Shown: piece after piece, positions 1 through 6,613 of the stretch | How positions within the stretch are numbered: position 1 is the stretch's first letter | Layout: each line of letters starts with the position of its first letter | Assembly: GCA_031267455.1 (NCBI GenBank) | Contig: JAIRZC010000268.1 | Location: forward strand, 1-7,242 | From: Accumulibacter sp. | GTDB lineage: Bacteria > Pseudomonadota > Gammaproteobacteria > Burkholderiales > Rhodocyclaceae | Length of the DNA stretch: 7,242 bases | Direction of reading: 5' to 3' | Position numbers and translations under genes: made by a program | Notes under the pieces: model-generated | Seen by the model: the letters and a program-made list of their open reading frames with translations, nothing else | Databases searched by the model: none | Told to the model about the DNA's origin: nothing

Positions 1-159
1 AATGCCAAGGCAGTGGCAGCCGTCCAATGGTGCAAGCACGCTTCGGAATATACCGCGAGCGTCGGCGGCAAGCCGTGGAAATACATTCTGGTTCCGCACG
101 ATGAAGTGAAGGAGTCGGAAAAGTTGCCCGGCTATTTGCGCTTCGAGCAGAAGGCTTGA
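1..159 (+). CDS. C-terminal fragment of a DEAD/DEAH-helicase type restriction endonuclease (partial)
   Basis: Frame 1 is open from the first base to a TGA at 157-159 and gives 52 residues; the start and all catalytic motifs lie outside the window. The visible part contains WCKHASEYTAS, then GGKPWKYILVPHDEV. As I recall, this Trp-Cys...Gly-Gly-Lys-x-Trp-x-Tyr-x-Leu-x-Pro-His-Asp pattern is the C-terminal signature of large Res-type (type III-like, BPTD_3080 family) helicase/restriction proteins. These use ATP-driven DNA translocation and cleavage, usually in defence against foreign DNA. Only the tail is present, so neither nuclease nor helicase activity can be judged. No partner methylase lies downstream; the next coding region is metabolic. 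The family call rests on recalled motif similarity and is moderate; that this is the 3' end of a real gene is more secure. Confidence 0.6.
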   Translation, partial: NAKAVAAVQWCKHASEYTASVGGKPWKYILVPHDEVKESEKLPGYLRFEQKA

Positions 160-202
160 GACCAGAGGGAAACCGGTGGTCGCCCTCGCCCGAATCTCCG
201 AA

Positions 203-227
203 AACGGGGCCATCCCGTTGCGCAACG
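203..227. repeat. Hairpin overlapping a 12-bp perfect palindrome
   Basis: AACGGG at 203-208 pairs with CCCGTT at 214-219 across a 5-base loop. The right arm overlaps a perfect 12-bp palindrome, CGTTGCGCAACG, at 216-227. There is no T tract on either strand, so it is not a standard terminator for the helicase gene that ends 43 bp earlier. It could be a protein-binding operator, an mRNA 3'-end structure or chance in GC-rich DNA. Confidence 0.35.
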
Positions 228-312
228 AGGCGCGCCGGCGGGCATTCAGCGCCGAATCGCCCGCCTCAGAACGCCGGGCGCGATCATGGCGATATCCGAA
301 GCCGACCTTGGC

Positions 313-334
313 AAAAAAGGGCGGCCAATGCCGC
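313..334 (-). terminator. Candidate intrinsic terminator on the minus strand
   Basis: Read on the minus strand, GCGGC, loop ATTG, GCCGC, then CC and six T residues (313-318 on the plus strand are AAAAAA). The stem is five G/C pairs with a four-base loop, a plausible rho-independent terminator. No annotated minus-strand gene lies upstream of it; a TATAAT box about 370 bp upstream on the same strand could feed it. The short stem keeps confidence modest. Confidence 0.35.
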
Positions 335-511
335 AAACAGGGCGGAGAATACGGCCCGGAAGACCTGACCCTGAGGAGAAAGCCTGGTTTTCATCCGAGG
401 GAATCATTGTCTTCCAGGCTTCTGGACGACTTCGCCGGAAAATTCAATCGCGCCTCCCGGCCCGCCGCGCCCCAGCGTTCGTTTATGCGAAAAAGCTTAT
501 CTGACCCTGTG

Positions 512-541
512 AAATCGGGGAAGCCCGCCGCGCCGATTTTT
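512..541 (+). terminator. Weak candidate terminator on the plus strand
   Basis: AAATCGG at 512-518 pairs with CCGATTT at 533-539, and the T run extends to 541 (five T residues from 537). The loop is 14 bases. It could end a transcript running out of the helicase gene, but it lies about 350 bp beyond that stop codon and the stem is half A/T. Confidence 0.25.
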
Positions 542-704
542 CCATGTTCGCCCTCCATGTCCCCCGCTTTCCCCGGTTCATTTCTCAATCGCCGCGAAAT
601 ATCGGCCGGCATCTCGTCGGGCTTGACGCGCCGGCCTCAAAACACCTCATTTTTTGGGCCGGAAAATGCTGTTTTTCTTGCCTCGAAGCCATGGATAAAG
701 TAGG

Positions 705-730
705 ATTATAAGTTCAAGAGGCATTCTCAA
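705..730 (-). promoter_or_regulatory. Candidate sigma70-type promoter facing left
   Basis: On the minus strand, 710-705 reads TATAAT, a perfect -10 box, and 730-725 reads TTGAGA, five of six matches to the -35 consensus. The spacer is only 14 bp, shorter than the usual 16-18, which weakens the call. It would drive a leftward transcript into the gap. The same AT-rich patch read rightward gives TATAAG (707-712), which could instead be a -10 for the mutase operon, though I see no good -35 for it. Confidence 0.3.
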
Positions 731-820
731 AAATAGAAGAGTGGAGCCGGATTTCCTCGGGCAAAATCCAGGATAGGGCATTCATATCGAAAAGAATACC
801 TCCCATTTTTTTACTCAGTG

Positions 821-827
821 AAAGGTG
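821..827 (+). promoter_or_regulatory. Ribosome binding site of the mutase gene
   Basis: AAAGGTG lies five bases before the ATG at 833. It decides the start: an in-frame GTG at 818 lies upstream of this site and would place the Shine-Dalgarno inside the gene, so the ATG at 833 (protein beginning MSNEKL) is preferred. Confidence 0.75.
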
Positions 828-832
828 CTGCA

Positions 833-3031
833 ATGTCTAACGAGAAACTACCTGACTCATCCAATCTGGATCAATGGAAACAGGCCGCGCTCAAGTCCGC
901 CCCGAAAACCGCCGCGGATCCCGCGAAATGGCTCGAAGGCGTCAAATGGGTCACTCCCGAGGGTCTTGAAGTCAAGCCCCTTTACACCAAAAAAGACATC
1001 GAGAATCTGCCCAGCACGGATACGCTGCCCGGCTTTCCTCCCTATGTCCGCGGCCCGCAAGCCACGATGTACGCGGTTCGCCCCTGGACGATCCGCCAAT
1101 ACGCGGGATTCTCCACCGCCGAAGCGTCGAACGCCTTCTATCGCAAGGTTCTGTCGACCGGCGGTCAAGGCGTGTCGGTAGCTTTCGACCTGGCCACGCA
1201 CCGCGGCTACGATTCGGACAATCCCCGCGTCGTCGGTGACGTCGGAAAAGCCGGCGTGGCGATCGATTCGATTGAAGACATGAAGATCCTCTTCAATCAA
1301 ATCCCGCTTCACAAAATATCCGTTTCGATGACCATGAACGGCGCGGTTCTTCCGATCCTGGCCGGCTACATCGTCGCCGCTGAAGAACAACCCGAAGAAG
1401 TTGGCGGGAGCGTCGCGCAAAAAGACCTGACCGGAACGATTCAGAACGACATTCTGAAAGAGTTCATGGTCCGTAATACCTACATCTACCCGCCGGCTCC
1501 GTCGATGCGCATCGTCGGCGATATCTTCCGCTACACCGCGCAAAATATGCCGAAGTTCAACTCGATTTCGATCTCCGGCTACCACATCTCCGAAGCAGGC
1601 GCGAGTCAGGCGCTCGAACTGGCCTTTACGCTGGCGGACGGCATCGAATACGTCAAGACGGGTATCGCCTCTGGAATGGACGTCGACGATTTTGCGGGTC
1701 GCCTGTCGTTCTTCTGGGCCACCGGCATCAACTTCTACCTCGAAATCGCGAAGATGCGCGCCGCGCGCCTCCTGTGGCACCGCATCATGACCAATTTCGG
1801 CGCGAAGAAAGAAAAGTCGAAGATGCTGCGGACGCACACGCAAACCTCCGGCTGGTCGCTGACCGAACAAGACCCGTACAACAACGTGATCCGCACGACG
1901 ATCGAAGCCCTCTCGGCCGTCTTCGGCGGAACGCAGTCGCTGCACACGAACTCGTTCGACGAAGCCATCGCTCTGCCGAGCGACACCTCGTCCCGCATCG
2001 CGCGGAACACGCAGGTCATCATCCAGGAAGAAACCCACATCTGTAATGTCGTCGATCCGTGGGCTGGTTCCTACCTGATGGAAACGCTGACCCAGCAAAT
2101 GGGCGACAAGGCCTGGTCGATCATCGAAGAAGTCCAAACGATGGGCGGCATGGTCAAGGCGATCGAATCCGGCTGGGCCAAGATGCAGGTCGAAAGCTGC
2201 GCGGCGGAAACTCAGGCGCTCATCGATTCCGGCAAGAAGGTCATCGTCGGTGTCAACAAGTACCGCCTGGCGAAGGAAGATACGGTCGATATTCTCGAAG
2301 TCGACAACGACGCCGTTCGCAAGTCGCAAGTCGCCCGCCTCGATCAAATCCGCAAGACCCGCGACAGCGCAAAGACGCAGGCCGCTCTCGACGCGCTGAC
2401 CGAAGCCGCCGCCGATCCATCCAAGGGCAACCTGCTCGATCTGACGATCAAGGCAGTCCGTCTGCGCGCAACCGTCGGCGAAATCTCGGATGCCCTGGAA
2501 AAGGTCTTCGGGCGTTACCGCGCCACCAACCAAACCATCTCGGGTGTTTATGGAGCTATCGTGGAAAGTCAGGAAAGCTGGAAAGCCATCCAGGCGGATA
2601 TCAAGAAGTTCGAAGGAGCGCACGGACGTCGTCCGCGCCTGATGGTCGCCAAGCTGGGCCAGGACGGTCACGACCGCGGCTCCAAAGTCGTCGCGACCGC
2701 GCTTGCCGACCTGGGCTTCGACATCGACGTCGGTCCTCTGTTCCAAACGCCGGAAGAAGCCGCGCGTCTTGCGATTGAAAACGATGTCCATGCGATCGGC
2801 TGCTCCTCGCTGGCCGCCGGCCACAAGACCCTCGTTCCGCAACTCATCGAAGCGCTCAAGAAGCAAGGCTCCGAGGATATCATCGTCGTCGTCGGCGGCG
2901 TCATTCCGCCTCAGGACTACGATGCTCTGTTCGCAGGTGGCGCCAAGGCGGTATTCGGACCGGGAACGCGCATCGAAGATGCCGCCAGGAAAGTCCTGGA
3001 CGAAATCAACAAAGCTTTCCCGGCCAAGTAA
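833..3031 (+). CDS. scpA: Methylmalonyl-CoA mutase, single-chain large subunit with B12 domain
   Basis: This 732-residue enzyme catalyses the adenosylcobalamin-dependent rearrangement of (R)-methylmalonyl-CoA and succinyl-CoA in the cytoplasm, linking propionyl-CoA metabolism to the TCA cycle. The N-terminal part is the substrate-binding TIM barrel. It carries [12 protein letters not shown] with Arg83, Thr86, Arg88 and Tyr90, which match CoA- and substrate-contact residues of the Propionibacterium large subunit (Tyr89 there). [12 protein letters not shown] holds Arg214, and SISGYH holds Tyr250-His251 (Tyr243-His244 there). The C-terminal B12 domain (about 599-732) has [10 protein letters not shown] with Lys607, Asp611 and the cobalt-ligand His613, followed by CSSLAAGH and [10 protein letters not shown]. 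All catalytic residues are intact and the length is normal. Compared with the Propionibacterium enzyme as I recall it, six extra residues lie around 187-201, before GTIQNDILK. No small subunit is seen, so a homodimer is likely. It is followed after 15 bp by meaB, forming an operon. The gene could equally be named mcmA or mutB. Confidence 0.96.
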   Translation: MSNEKLPDSSNLDQWKQAALKSAPKTAADPAKWLEGVKWVTPEGLEVKPLYTKKDIENLPSTDTLPGFPPYVRGPQATMYAVRPWTIRQYAGFSTAEASNAFYRKVLSTGGQGVSVAFDLATHRGYDSDNPRVVGDVGKAGVAIDSIEDMKILFNQIPLHKISVSMTMNGAVLPILAGYIVAAEEQPEEVGGSVAQKDLTGTIQNDILKEFMVRNTYIYPPAPSMRIVGDIFRYTAQNMPKFNSISISGYHISEAGASQALELAFTLADGIEYVKTGIASGMDVDDFAGRLSFFWATGINFYLEIAKMRAARLLWHRIMTNFGAKKEKSKMLRTHTQTSGWSLTEQDPYNNVIRTTIEALSAVFGGTQSLHTNSFDEAIALPSDTSSRIARNTQVIIQEETHICNVVDPWAGSYLMETLTQQMGDKAWSIIEEVQTMGGMVKAIESGWAKMQVESCAAETQALIDSGKKVIVGVNKYRLAKEDTVDILEVDNDAVRKSQVARLDQIRKTRDSAKTQAALDALTEAAADPSKGNLLDLTIKAVRLRATVGEISDALEKVFGRYRATNQTISGVYGAIVESQESWKAIQADIKKFEGAHGRRPRLMVAKLGQDGHDRGSKVVATALADLGFDIDVGPLFQTPEEAARLAIENDVHAIGCSSLAAGHKTLVPQLIEALKKQGSEDIIVVVGGVIPPQDYDALFAGGAKAVFGPGTRIEDAARKVLDEINKAFPAK

Positions 3032-3046
3032 GCAAAGAGGAACGAA

Positions 3047-4057
3047 ATGGATGCAAAACTTTCAGCGGGCGAGGCGCTGTCGGTCGAAGACCAGGAACTT
3101 GTGGACGGCCTCCTGGCCGGGAAGCGTCGCCCGCTCGCGAAAACCATTACGTTGATCGAGTCTACGCTTCTTGCGCACCAGCAGCGCGCCCGAAAAGTCG
3201 TCGCATCCATCCTGCCCCACACCGGGCGCGCCATTCGTGTCGGCGTTTCCGGTGTACCGGGCGCGGGAAAATCGACCTTTATCGAAGTTCTCGGAATCTG
3301 GTTGATCGAGCGCGGTCACAAGTTGGCGATCCTGGCTGTCGATCCTTCATCCTCGCTTTCAGGAGGTTCGATTCTTGGCGATAAAACGCGGATGGAGATG
3401 CTTTGCCAGCACGAGGAAGCCTTCATTCGCCCAAGCCCGTCCGCGGGTTCTCTGGGCGGCGTCGCCGCGAAAACACGCGAAGCCATGCTCGCGTGCGAAG
3501 CGGCAGGTTACGACGTCATTCTCGTCGAGACCGTCGGCGTGGGCCAGAGCGAAACGACCGTCGCCGGTATGGTCGACATGTTCGTCCTCCTGCAATTGCC
3601 CAACCAGGGCGATGAATTGCAGGCGATCAAGAAGGGGATCGTCGAAATCGCCGACCTCGTCGCGATCAATAAAATCGACATCAATCCGAATCATGCCGCC
3701 GTTTGCATCGCGCAGTGGAAGCAGGCGCTGCACATGCTGCGCCCGACTTCGCCGAACTGGACGGTGCCGGTCATTGGCATCAGCGCCATGAACAGGATCG
3801 GAGTGGACGAATTCTGGGGGTCTATCGAAAGATACCGCGAGACCATGACAAAGACCGGCGAGCTGGAACAGAAACGCCGGAATCAGGCCCTTTCCTGGAT
3901 GTGGAGCATGATCGAAGGCGGTCTCAAGCAGCTTTTCCGCAACAACCCGGTGGTTGAAGCGGAATTGCCGAAACTCTCGCAGCAGGTCTCCCAAGGCCTG
4001 ATCACGCCGGGAGCGGCTTCCGAGAAACTCCTCGATTACGTGCGATCCAGAGATTGA
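3047..4057 (+). CDS. meaB: Methylmalonyl-CoA mutase-associated GTPase MeaB
   Basis: This 336-residue G3E-family P-loop GTPase (older names ArgK, LAO/AO transport ATPase) binds methylmalonyl-CoA mutase, gates adenosylcobalamin delivery and helps remove inactivated cofactor. Visible motifs: Walker A GVPGAGKST (Gly69-Thr77, Lys75); DPSS at 99-102 followed by the family signature SGGSILGDKTRM; the switch/Walker B region ETVGVGQSE (161-169); G4 motif NKID at 208-211, where many relatives have NKAD; and a probable G5 ISA at about 244-246. The C-terminal 70 residues form the helical dimerisation arm typical of the family, and the length is normal. The ATG at 3047 has an AGAGGA ribosome site five bases upstream. 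It lies 15 bp after the mutase stop, so the two are almost certainly co-transcribed and work together. An intrinsic terminator begins 20 bp after its stop. Confidence 0.95.
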   Translation: MDAKLSAGEALSVEDQELVDGLLAGKRRPLAKTITLIESTLLAHQQRARKVVASILPHTGRAIRVGVSGVPGAGKSTFIEVLGIWLIERGHKLAILAVDPSSSLSGGSILGDKTRMEMLCQHEEAFIRPSPSAGSLGGVAAKTREAMLACEAAGYDVILVETVGVGQSETTVAGMVDMFVLLQLPNQGDELQAIKKGIVEIADLVAINKIDINPNHAAVCIAQWKQALHMLRPTSPNWTVPVIGISAMNRIGVDEFWGSIERYRETMTKTGELEQKRRNQALSWMWSMIEGGLKQLFRNNPVVEAELPKLSQQVSQGLITPGAASEKLLDYVRSRD

Positions 4058-4077
4058 GGCTTCACGCTCATGAATTC

Positions 4078-4105
4078 AACGGCGGCCAATGGCCGCCGTT
4101 TTTTT
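4078..4105 (+). terminator. Intrinsic terminator of the mutase-meaB operon
   Basis: A perfect 10-bp stem (AACGGCGGCC at 4078-4087 with GGCCGCCGTT at 4091-4100) closes a three-base AAT loop and runs into seven T residues (4099-4105). This is a textbook rho-independent terminator 20 bp after the meaB stop. On the minus strand the hairpin is not followed by T residues, so it should not efficiently stop transcripts arriving from the convergent phosphodiesterase gene, for which I see no other terminator. Confidence 0.92.
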
Positions 4106-4198
4106 GCTTGCGAATCCAGAAGACAGAGCAATCGCTTTGCAATCCGTGATCGGCGACCAGTGTGGGGCGAGCACTGCCTTCTGTCCTCGGACCCGGCG

Positions 4199-5029
4199 TC
4201 ACAGCGCGAAAGTCCGGGGGGTATCCAAAAACGGGAAGGCGTGGCAGACCACGTCGGTTCTGTCGATGAGAACGACGTTGTATTCCGGCGACTCGTCGCA
4301 CCCACGCATCGTTCCGCCTTCCTCCGCGCGGTTTCCATCGGGAAGCACCTGATGAACGATGCTCCGCGCGACCGAAAAAGGAATTCCGCGCCAGTTACCG
4401 AAAAGGCTTCGATGCAAGTGACCGACGAAGAGATGGCGGACTCGACTCCCATAGAGCGACAGAACCGAATGAAGCGCTTCCGGGTCGAGGAGCCTCCGCG
4501 CGTCCATCGAGGGAATTCCACTCACGAAAGGCGGGTGATGAAACGCGATGAAGATATCTTCATGCGCGTCGCCCAGGCTATCGAGTTCATTTTGGAGACC
4601 CAGCGCGCGTTTTTCGTCAAAAACATCGTATGCGGCACCCTGAAGTGTCGTATCGAGAAAAATGAAAAAACCCACGGGCGTCCGTAGCGCCGAGGGCATC
4701 CAGCATCCCGCTTTGAGCGCGTCGAGATTCCCGGAAAATGATGGAAAGGTCGCGTGCATCCAATCGGCATTGTCGTGGTTCCCCGGAAGGGCAAGCACAG
4801 GAATCCGCAGGCGCAGCGCTTCCTTTTGAAGAAGCCAGTAGCTCTTTGCCCCCCCGTCTTCGCTGATGTCTCCGGTGATCAGGACGAAACGCGCGTCCGC
4901 ATGCCATTCCTGGATCGCGTCAAAACATTTTCTCAAGTTTTCCTCGGGAAAAATCCCGTGCAACAGATTCCCGGGAGGCAGAAGGTGCGTATCGCTCATA
5001 TGAATGCATTTCATCGAACTTTTCCCCAT
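4199..5029 (-). CDS. Class III metallophosphoesterase (GpdQ/CpdA-like phosphodiesterase)
   Basis: A 276-residue cytoplasmic enzyme (no signal peptide or membrane segment) of the calcineurin-like metallophosphoesterase superfamily. All five metal-binding blocks are present in order: SDTHL (Asp13, His15), GDISEDGG (Asp54), GNHDN (Asn84, His85, Asp86), FHHPP (His164-His165) and GHLHRS (His204, His206). This is the two-metal phosphodiesterase pattern of CpdA, Rv0805 and the glycerophosphodiesterase GpdQ; a His-Gln-Val stretch near residue 226 also recalls GpdQ. Known family substrates include 3',5'-cAMP, glycerophosphodiesters and other small diesters. Lying 164 bp downstream of a UgpB-like binding protein on the same strand, it most plausibly hydrolyses an imported glycerophosphodiester; that is inference, and a cyclic-nucleotide role is not excluded. 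The ATG at 5029 has AAGGGG six bases upstream; an in-frame ATG at 5014 (MKCIHMSDTH) would also fit the family N-terminus. The gene converges with meaB. Confidence 0.88.
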   Translation of the reverse strand: MGKSSMKCIHMSDTHLLPPGNLLHGIFPEENLRKCFDAIQEWHADARFVLITGDISEDGGAKSYWLLQKEALRLRIPVLALPGNHDNADWMHATFPSFSGNLDALKAGCWMPSALRTPVGFFIFLDTTLQGAAYDVFDEKRALGLQNELDSLGDAHEDIFIAFHHPPFVSGIPSMDARRLLDPEALHSVLSLYGSRVRHLFVGHLHRSLFGNWRGIPFSVARSIVHQVLPDGNRAEEGGTMRGCDESPEYNVVLIDRTDVVCHAFPFLDTPRTFAL

Positions 5030-5058
5030 TGGAAACCCCTTTTTCAGATTCAGACTGA

Positions 5059-5098
5059 GAATCGCGCGCGAGAGCTACGGCCCATTCAAGCGCGATTC
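5059..5098. repeat. 9-bp perfect inverted repeat upstream of the phosphodiesterase gene
   Basis: GAATCGCGC at 5059-5067 and GCGCGATTC at 5090-5098 are exact reverse complements separated by 22 bases. The element sits about 30 bp before the phosphodiesterase start, between the binding-protein stop and that start. There is no T tract on the minus strand after it, so it is not an obvious terminator. It could be an operator or an mRNA hairpin setting expression of the last gene. No convincing -35/-10 pair was seen in the 164-bp interval. A smaller 6-bp hairpin (AGCCGT 5144-5149 with ACGGCT 5155-5160) lies just after the binding-protein stop, also without a T run. Confidence 0.4.
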
Positions 5099-5193
5099 GC
5101 TTTGGCAGGGGTGTGGAAGGATGGAAACATCATGATTCGACGGAGCCGTGAAGGACGGCTGAGACACCGCCGCCCTTCCCTTTTCCACAAAGC

Positions 5194-6483
5194 TTATTTC
5201 TTGAGGAGTTCGGCGACCTCGCGGGATGCCGCCTTGATTCCTTCTTCCGGATCCGTCTTTTTCCCGACGATCGCTTGCAGCCTGTCCTTGATTACGTCGA
5301 TGATCTTCAGGGTATTGGTTCCTGGAAATGAATACCAACGGAATATCATCGGAATTTGCCGAAGCGAAGTCCTGAAATTCGGGTTGGCCTCATAGAAATC
5401 CTTCAGCGCCGCCGTTCCCTTCACGTGCATGGGCATGTAGCCGGAGCCTCGAACCTGGATCGCTGTTCCCACAGGACCAGCGGCAAACATCGCATACTCG
5501 TAGGCGGCTTTCGCCCTGGCCGGGTCCTTTGTGATGATCATTCCGCCGTTTCCGCCGTTGGGAAGATAACGTCGTCCCGTCGTTCCCGGCGGAAAAAGTC
5601 CGGTACGCATCTCAAAACCACTGGTTTTGTCCTGAACGCCCTTCAACCACGAGGTCGATGCGGCGTAGAATCCAACCCGACCCGCAATGAAAGCCTGTTC
5701 TCCTTGCAAACGTGTCCAGTCTTTCATGACACCTTCATCGATAAAACGCCGAAGAAGCTTTGCGGCGCGGACCCCAGCCGGATCGGCGATCGTGACGCGC
5801 GTTTCCCTTTCGTCCATCATCGACCCGCCCTCGCTGTAGAGCAGCGCCTGCCACATCCAGTTTCCCGTCGCTTGATAGTCATAGAACATTCCGGTGTATT
5901 CCGGACCGAGCCCCTGGATTTTTTTGGCAGCCTTGATCAAATCGTCCCAGGTCGCTGGAGGCGAATCGGGGTTAATTCCCGCTTTTTTCAAGAGATCGCC
6001 GTTGTAATAGACGATCGGCGTCGAGATCGCGAAGGGAATCGCGTACTGCTTTCCGTTGAAATTCCCGAGCGCCATCATCGTCGGGTAATACCCGTCTTTT
6101 TCACGCCAGCGCGGATCGTTTTTCACGAAATTGGACAGATCGCAGGCATATCCCGCCTCGACGTATTGCCGGATCTGGTTGATCCCCTGAAACGACAAAA
6201 CGGGCGCTTTGTTCTGCGCAACCCCCGCGAGAGTGCGTTGTGTAAGCTCCTCATAATCCGGATAGGGCGTCTCGAGCGTAACCTTCACGTTCGGGTGAAT
6301 CTTGTTGAATTCTTTGATGATTTCCTGATGGATCGGGCGAAATATCTTCCCGTAGGGGTGCGCCACGGTAATCTCGACCGTTTCGGCGGCATGCGCGCAA
6401 ACCAGGGGCAGCAGCGTGAAAATCGCCGGCGCGAGAATCGTCCGGCAGCGTTTTGAAGCATTTGCGAAAAAGTATGAAAACAT
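5194..6483 (-). CDS. ugpB: ABC transporter extracellular solute-binding protein, family 1 (UgpB-like)
   Basis: A periplasmic binding protein of 429 residues that captures a substrate and hands it to an ABC permease. The N-terminus is a Sec signal peptide: basic KRCR, a hydrophobic stretch ILAPAIFTLLPLV, and a probable cleavage after AHA (residue 32). Cys29 is preceded by Val and does not form a lipobox, so it is likely soluble. The mature part starts VEITVAHPYGK and contains a PIVYYNGDLLKKAGINP stretch plus PPATWDDL, very close to PVLYYN...PPKTW of E. coli UgpB. Further on are GGNGGMII, SGYMPMH and FYEANPNFRTSLRQ, the last also UgpB-like. Length is normal. UgpB binds glycerol-3-phosphate and glycerophosphocholine; relatives bind sugars, so the ligand is inferred. 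The GAGGA ribosome site touches the ATG at 6489 but lies six bases before the ATG at 6483, so 6483 is preferred. It follows the permease by 130 bp and precedes a phosphodiesterase. Confidence 0.9.
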   Translation of the reverse strand: MFSYFFANASKRCRTILAPAIFTLLPLVCAHAAETVEITVAHPYGKIFRPIHQEIIKEFNKIHPNVKVTLETPYPDYEELTQRTLAGVAQNKAPVLSFQGINQIRQYVEAGYACDLSNFVKNDPRWREKDGYYPTMMALGNFNGKQYAIPFAISTPIVYYNGDLLKKAGINPDSPPATWDDLIKAAKKIQGLGPEYTGMFYDYQATGNWMWQALLYSEGGSMMDERETRVTIADPAGVRAAKLLRRFIDEGVMKDWTRLQGEQAFIAGRVGFYAASTSWLKGVQDKTSGFEMRTGLFPPGTTGRRYLPNGGNGGMIITKDPARAKAAYEYAMFAAGPVGTAIQVRGSGYMPMHVKGTAALKDFYEANPNFRTSLRQIPMIFRWYSFPGTNTLKIIDVIKDRLQAIVGKKTDPEEGIKAASREVAELLKK

Positions 6484-6489
6484 GCTCAT

Positions 6490-6494
6490 TCCTC
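6490..6494 (-). promoter_or_regulatory. Ribosome binding site of the binding-protein gene
   Basis: GAGGA on the minus strand at 6494-6490 has zero spacing to the ATG at 6489 and six bases to the ATG at 6483, which favours the second. It begins within the second of two tandem TGA stops that end the small upstream frame, so ribosomes finishing that frame would be positioned right at this site. Confidence 0.65.
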
Positions 6495-6495
6495 A

Positions 6496-6537
6496 TCAAA
6501 AAATTGGGATGAATCGAAAACATCTGTCGAGAGACAT
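6496..6537 (-). CDS. Putative 13-residue leader peptide upstream of the binding-protein gene
   Basis: A 13-codon frame (MSLDRCFRFIPIF) with AAAGGAG seven bases before its ATG, the best ribosome site in this minus-strand cluster. It ends in TGA at 6498-6496, immediately followed by a second in-frame TGA at 6495-6493, and lies in the same frame as the binding-protein gene. The peptide matches nothing I recognise and is too short for homology. Possible roles: a leader peptide giving translational coupling or attenuation, or a chance ORF behind a fortuitous purine run. A remnant of a longer N-terminus is less likely, because the downstream gene already has a complete signal peptide and its own ribosome site. 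Confidence 0.35.
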   Translation of the reverse strand: MSLDRCFRFIPIF

Positions 6538-6540
6538 TCT

Positions 6541-6572
6541 TCCGCTCCTTTGAAGTTGAGCGGACTTCCAAA
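6541..6572 (-). promoter_or_regulatory. Two mutually exclusive hairpins around the leader ribosome site
   Basis: On the minus-strand mRNA, TCCGCTC (6564-6558) pairs perfectly with GAGCGGA (6547-6541), occluding the GAG of the AAAGGAG ribosome site. Alternatively, TTTGGAAGT (6572-6564) pairs with ACTTCAAA (6556-6549) with one bulged base, a stem that stops at the ribosome site and puts the first arm of the other hairpin in its loop. The two folds cannot coexist. This resembles a translational switch, but it is short and unproven. Confidence 0.35.
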
Positions 6573-6613
6573 TGGAATCACTTCATTCTCACCTCGATGA
6601 ATTTGCGACGATC

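Larger units (their letters stand above)
160..832. other. Long gap without a convincing protein gene
   Basis: About 670 bp separate the helicase tail from the mutase start. Several reading frames cross it (GTG at 176 to 703 plus, 286-504 plus, 391-612 minus), but their translations are Arg/Pro/Ser-rich, have no recognisable motif and lack good ribosome sites, so I do not call them. The left two thirds are GC-rich; the part from about 640 to 820 is clearly more AT-rich and probably carries promoter and 5' leader sequence for the mutase operon. I found no cobalamin-riboswitch box (no GCCACTG) although the downstream enzyme uses B12. Individual hairpins and promoter-like boxes are listed separately. 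Confidence 0.6.

Noticed and set aside
176..703. A 175-codon GTG-started frame in the gap before the mutase
   Set aside because: Low-complexity Arg/Ser/Pro-rich translation, no ribosome site and no recognisable domain.
160..832. Cobalamin riboswitch upstream of the B12-dependent mutase
   Set aside because: No B12-box sequence (GCCACTG) or related core was found; riboswitches usually control B12 synthesis or uptake rather than this enzyme.
857..2866. A 669-codon open frame on the minus strand covering most of the mutase gene
   Set aside because: It lies opposite a fully conserved enzyme, is Arg/Asp-rich with no motif, and is the usual by-product of G/C-ended codons on the other strand.
3359..3994. 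A 211-codon minus-strand frame opposite meaB
   Set aside because: Antisense shadow of a well-supported GTPase; no motif and no plausible ribosome site.
4070..4687. A 205-codon plus-strand frame running through the meaB terminator into the phosphodiesterase gene
   Set aside because: It begins inside the terminator region and is antisense to a gene with all metal-binding motifs intact.
5356..6456. A 366-codon plus-strand frame opposite the binding-protein gene
   Set aside because: Arg-rich antisense shadow; the minus strand encodes a complete signal peptide and a UgpB-like protein.
6487..6498. Selenocysteine or other TGA readthrough joining the 13-codon frame to the binding protein
   Set aside because: Two consecutive TGA codons, a separate ribosome site, and a complete signal peptide starting at the downstream ATG make readthrough unnecessary; other genes here use TGA as a normal stop.
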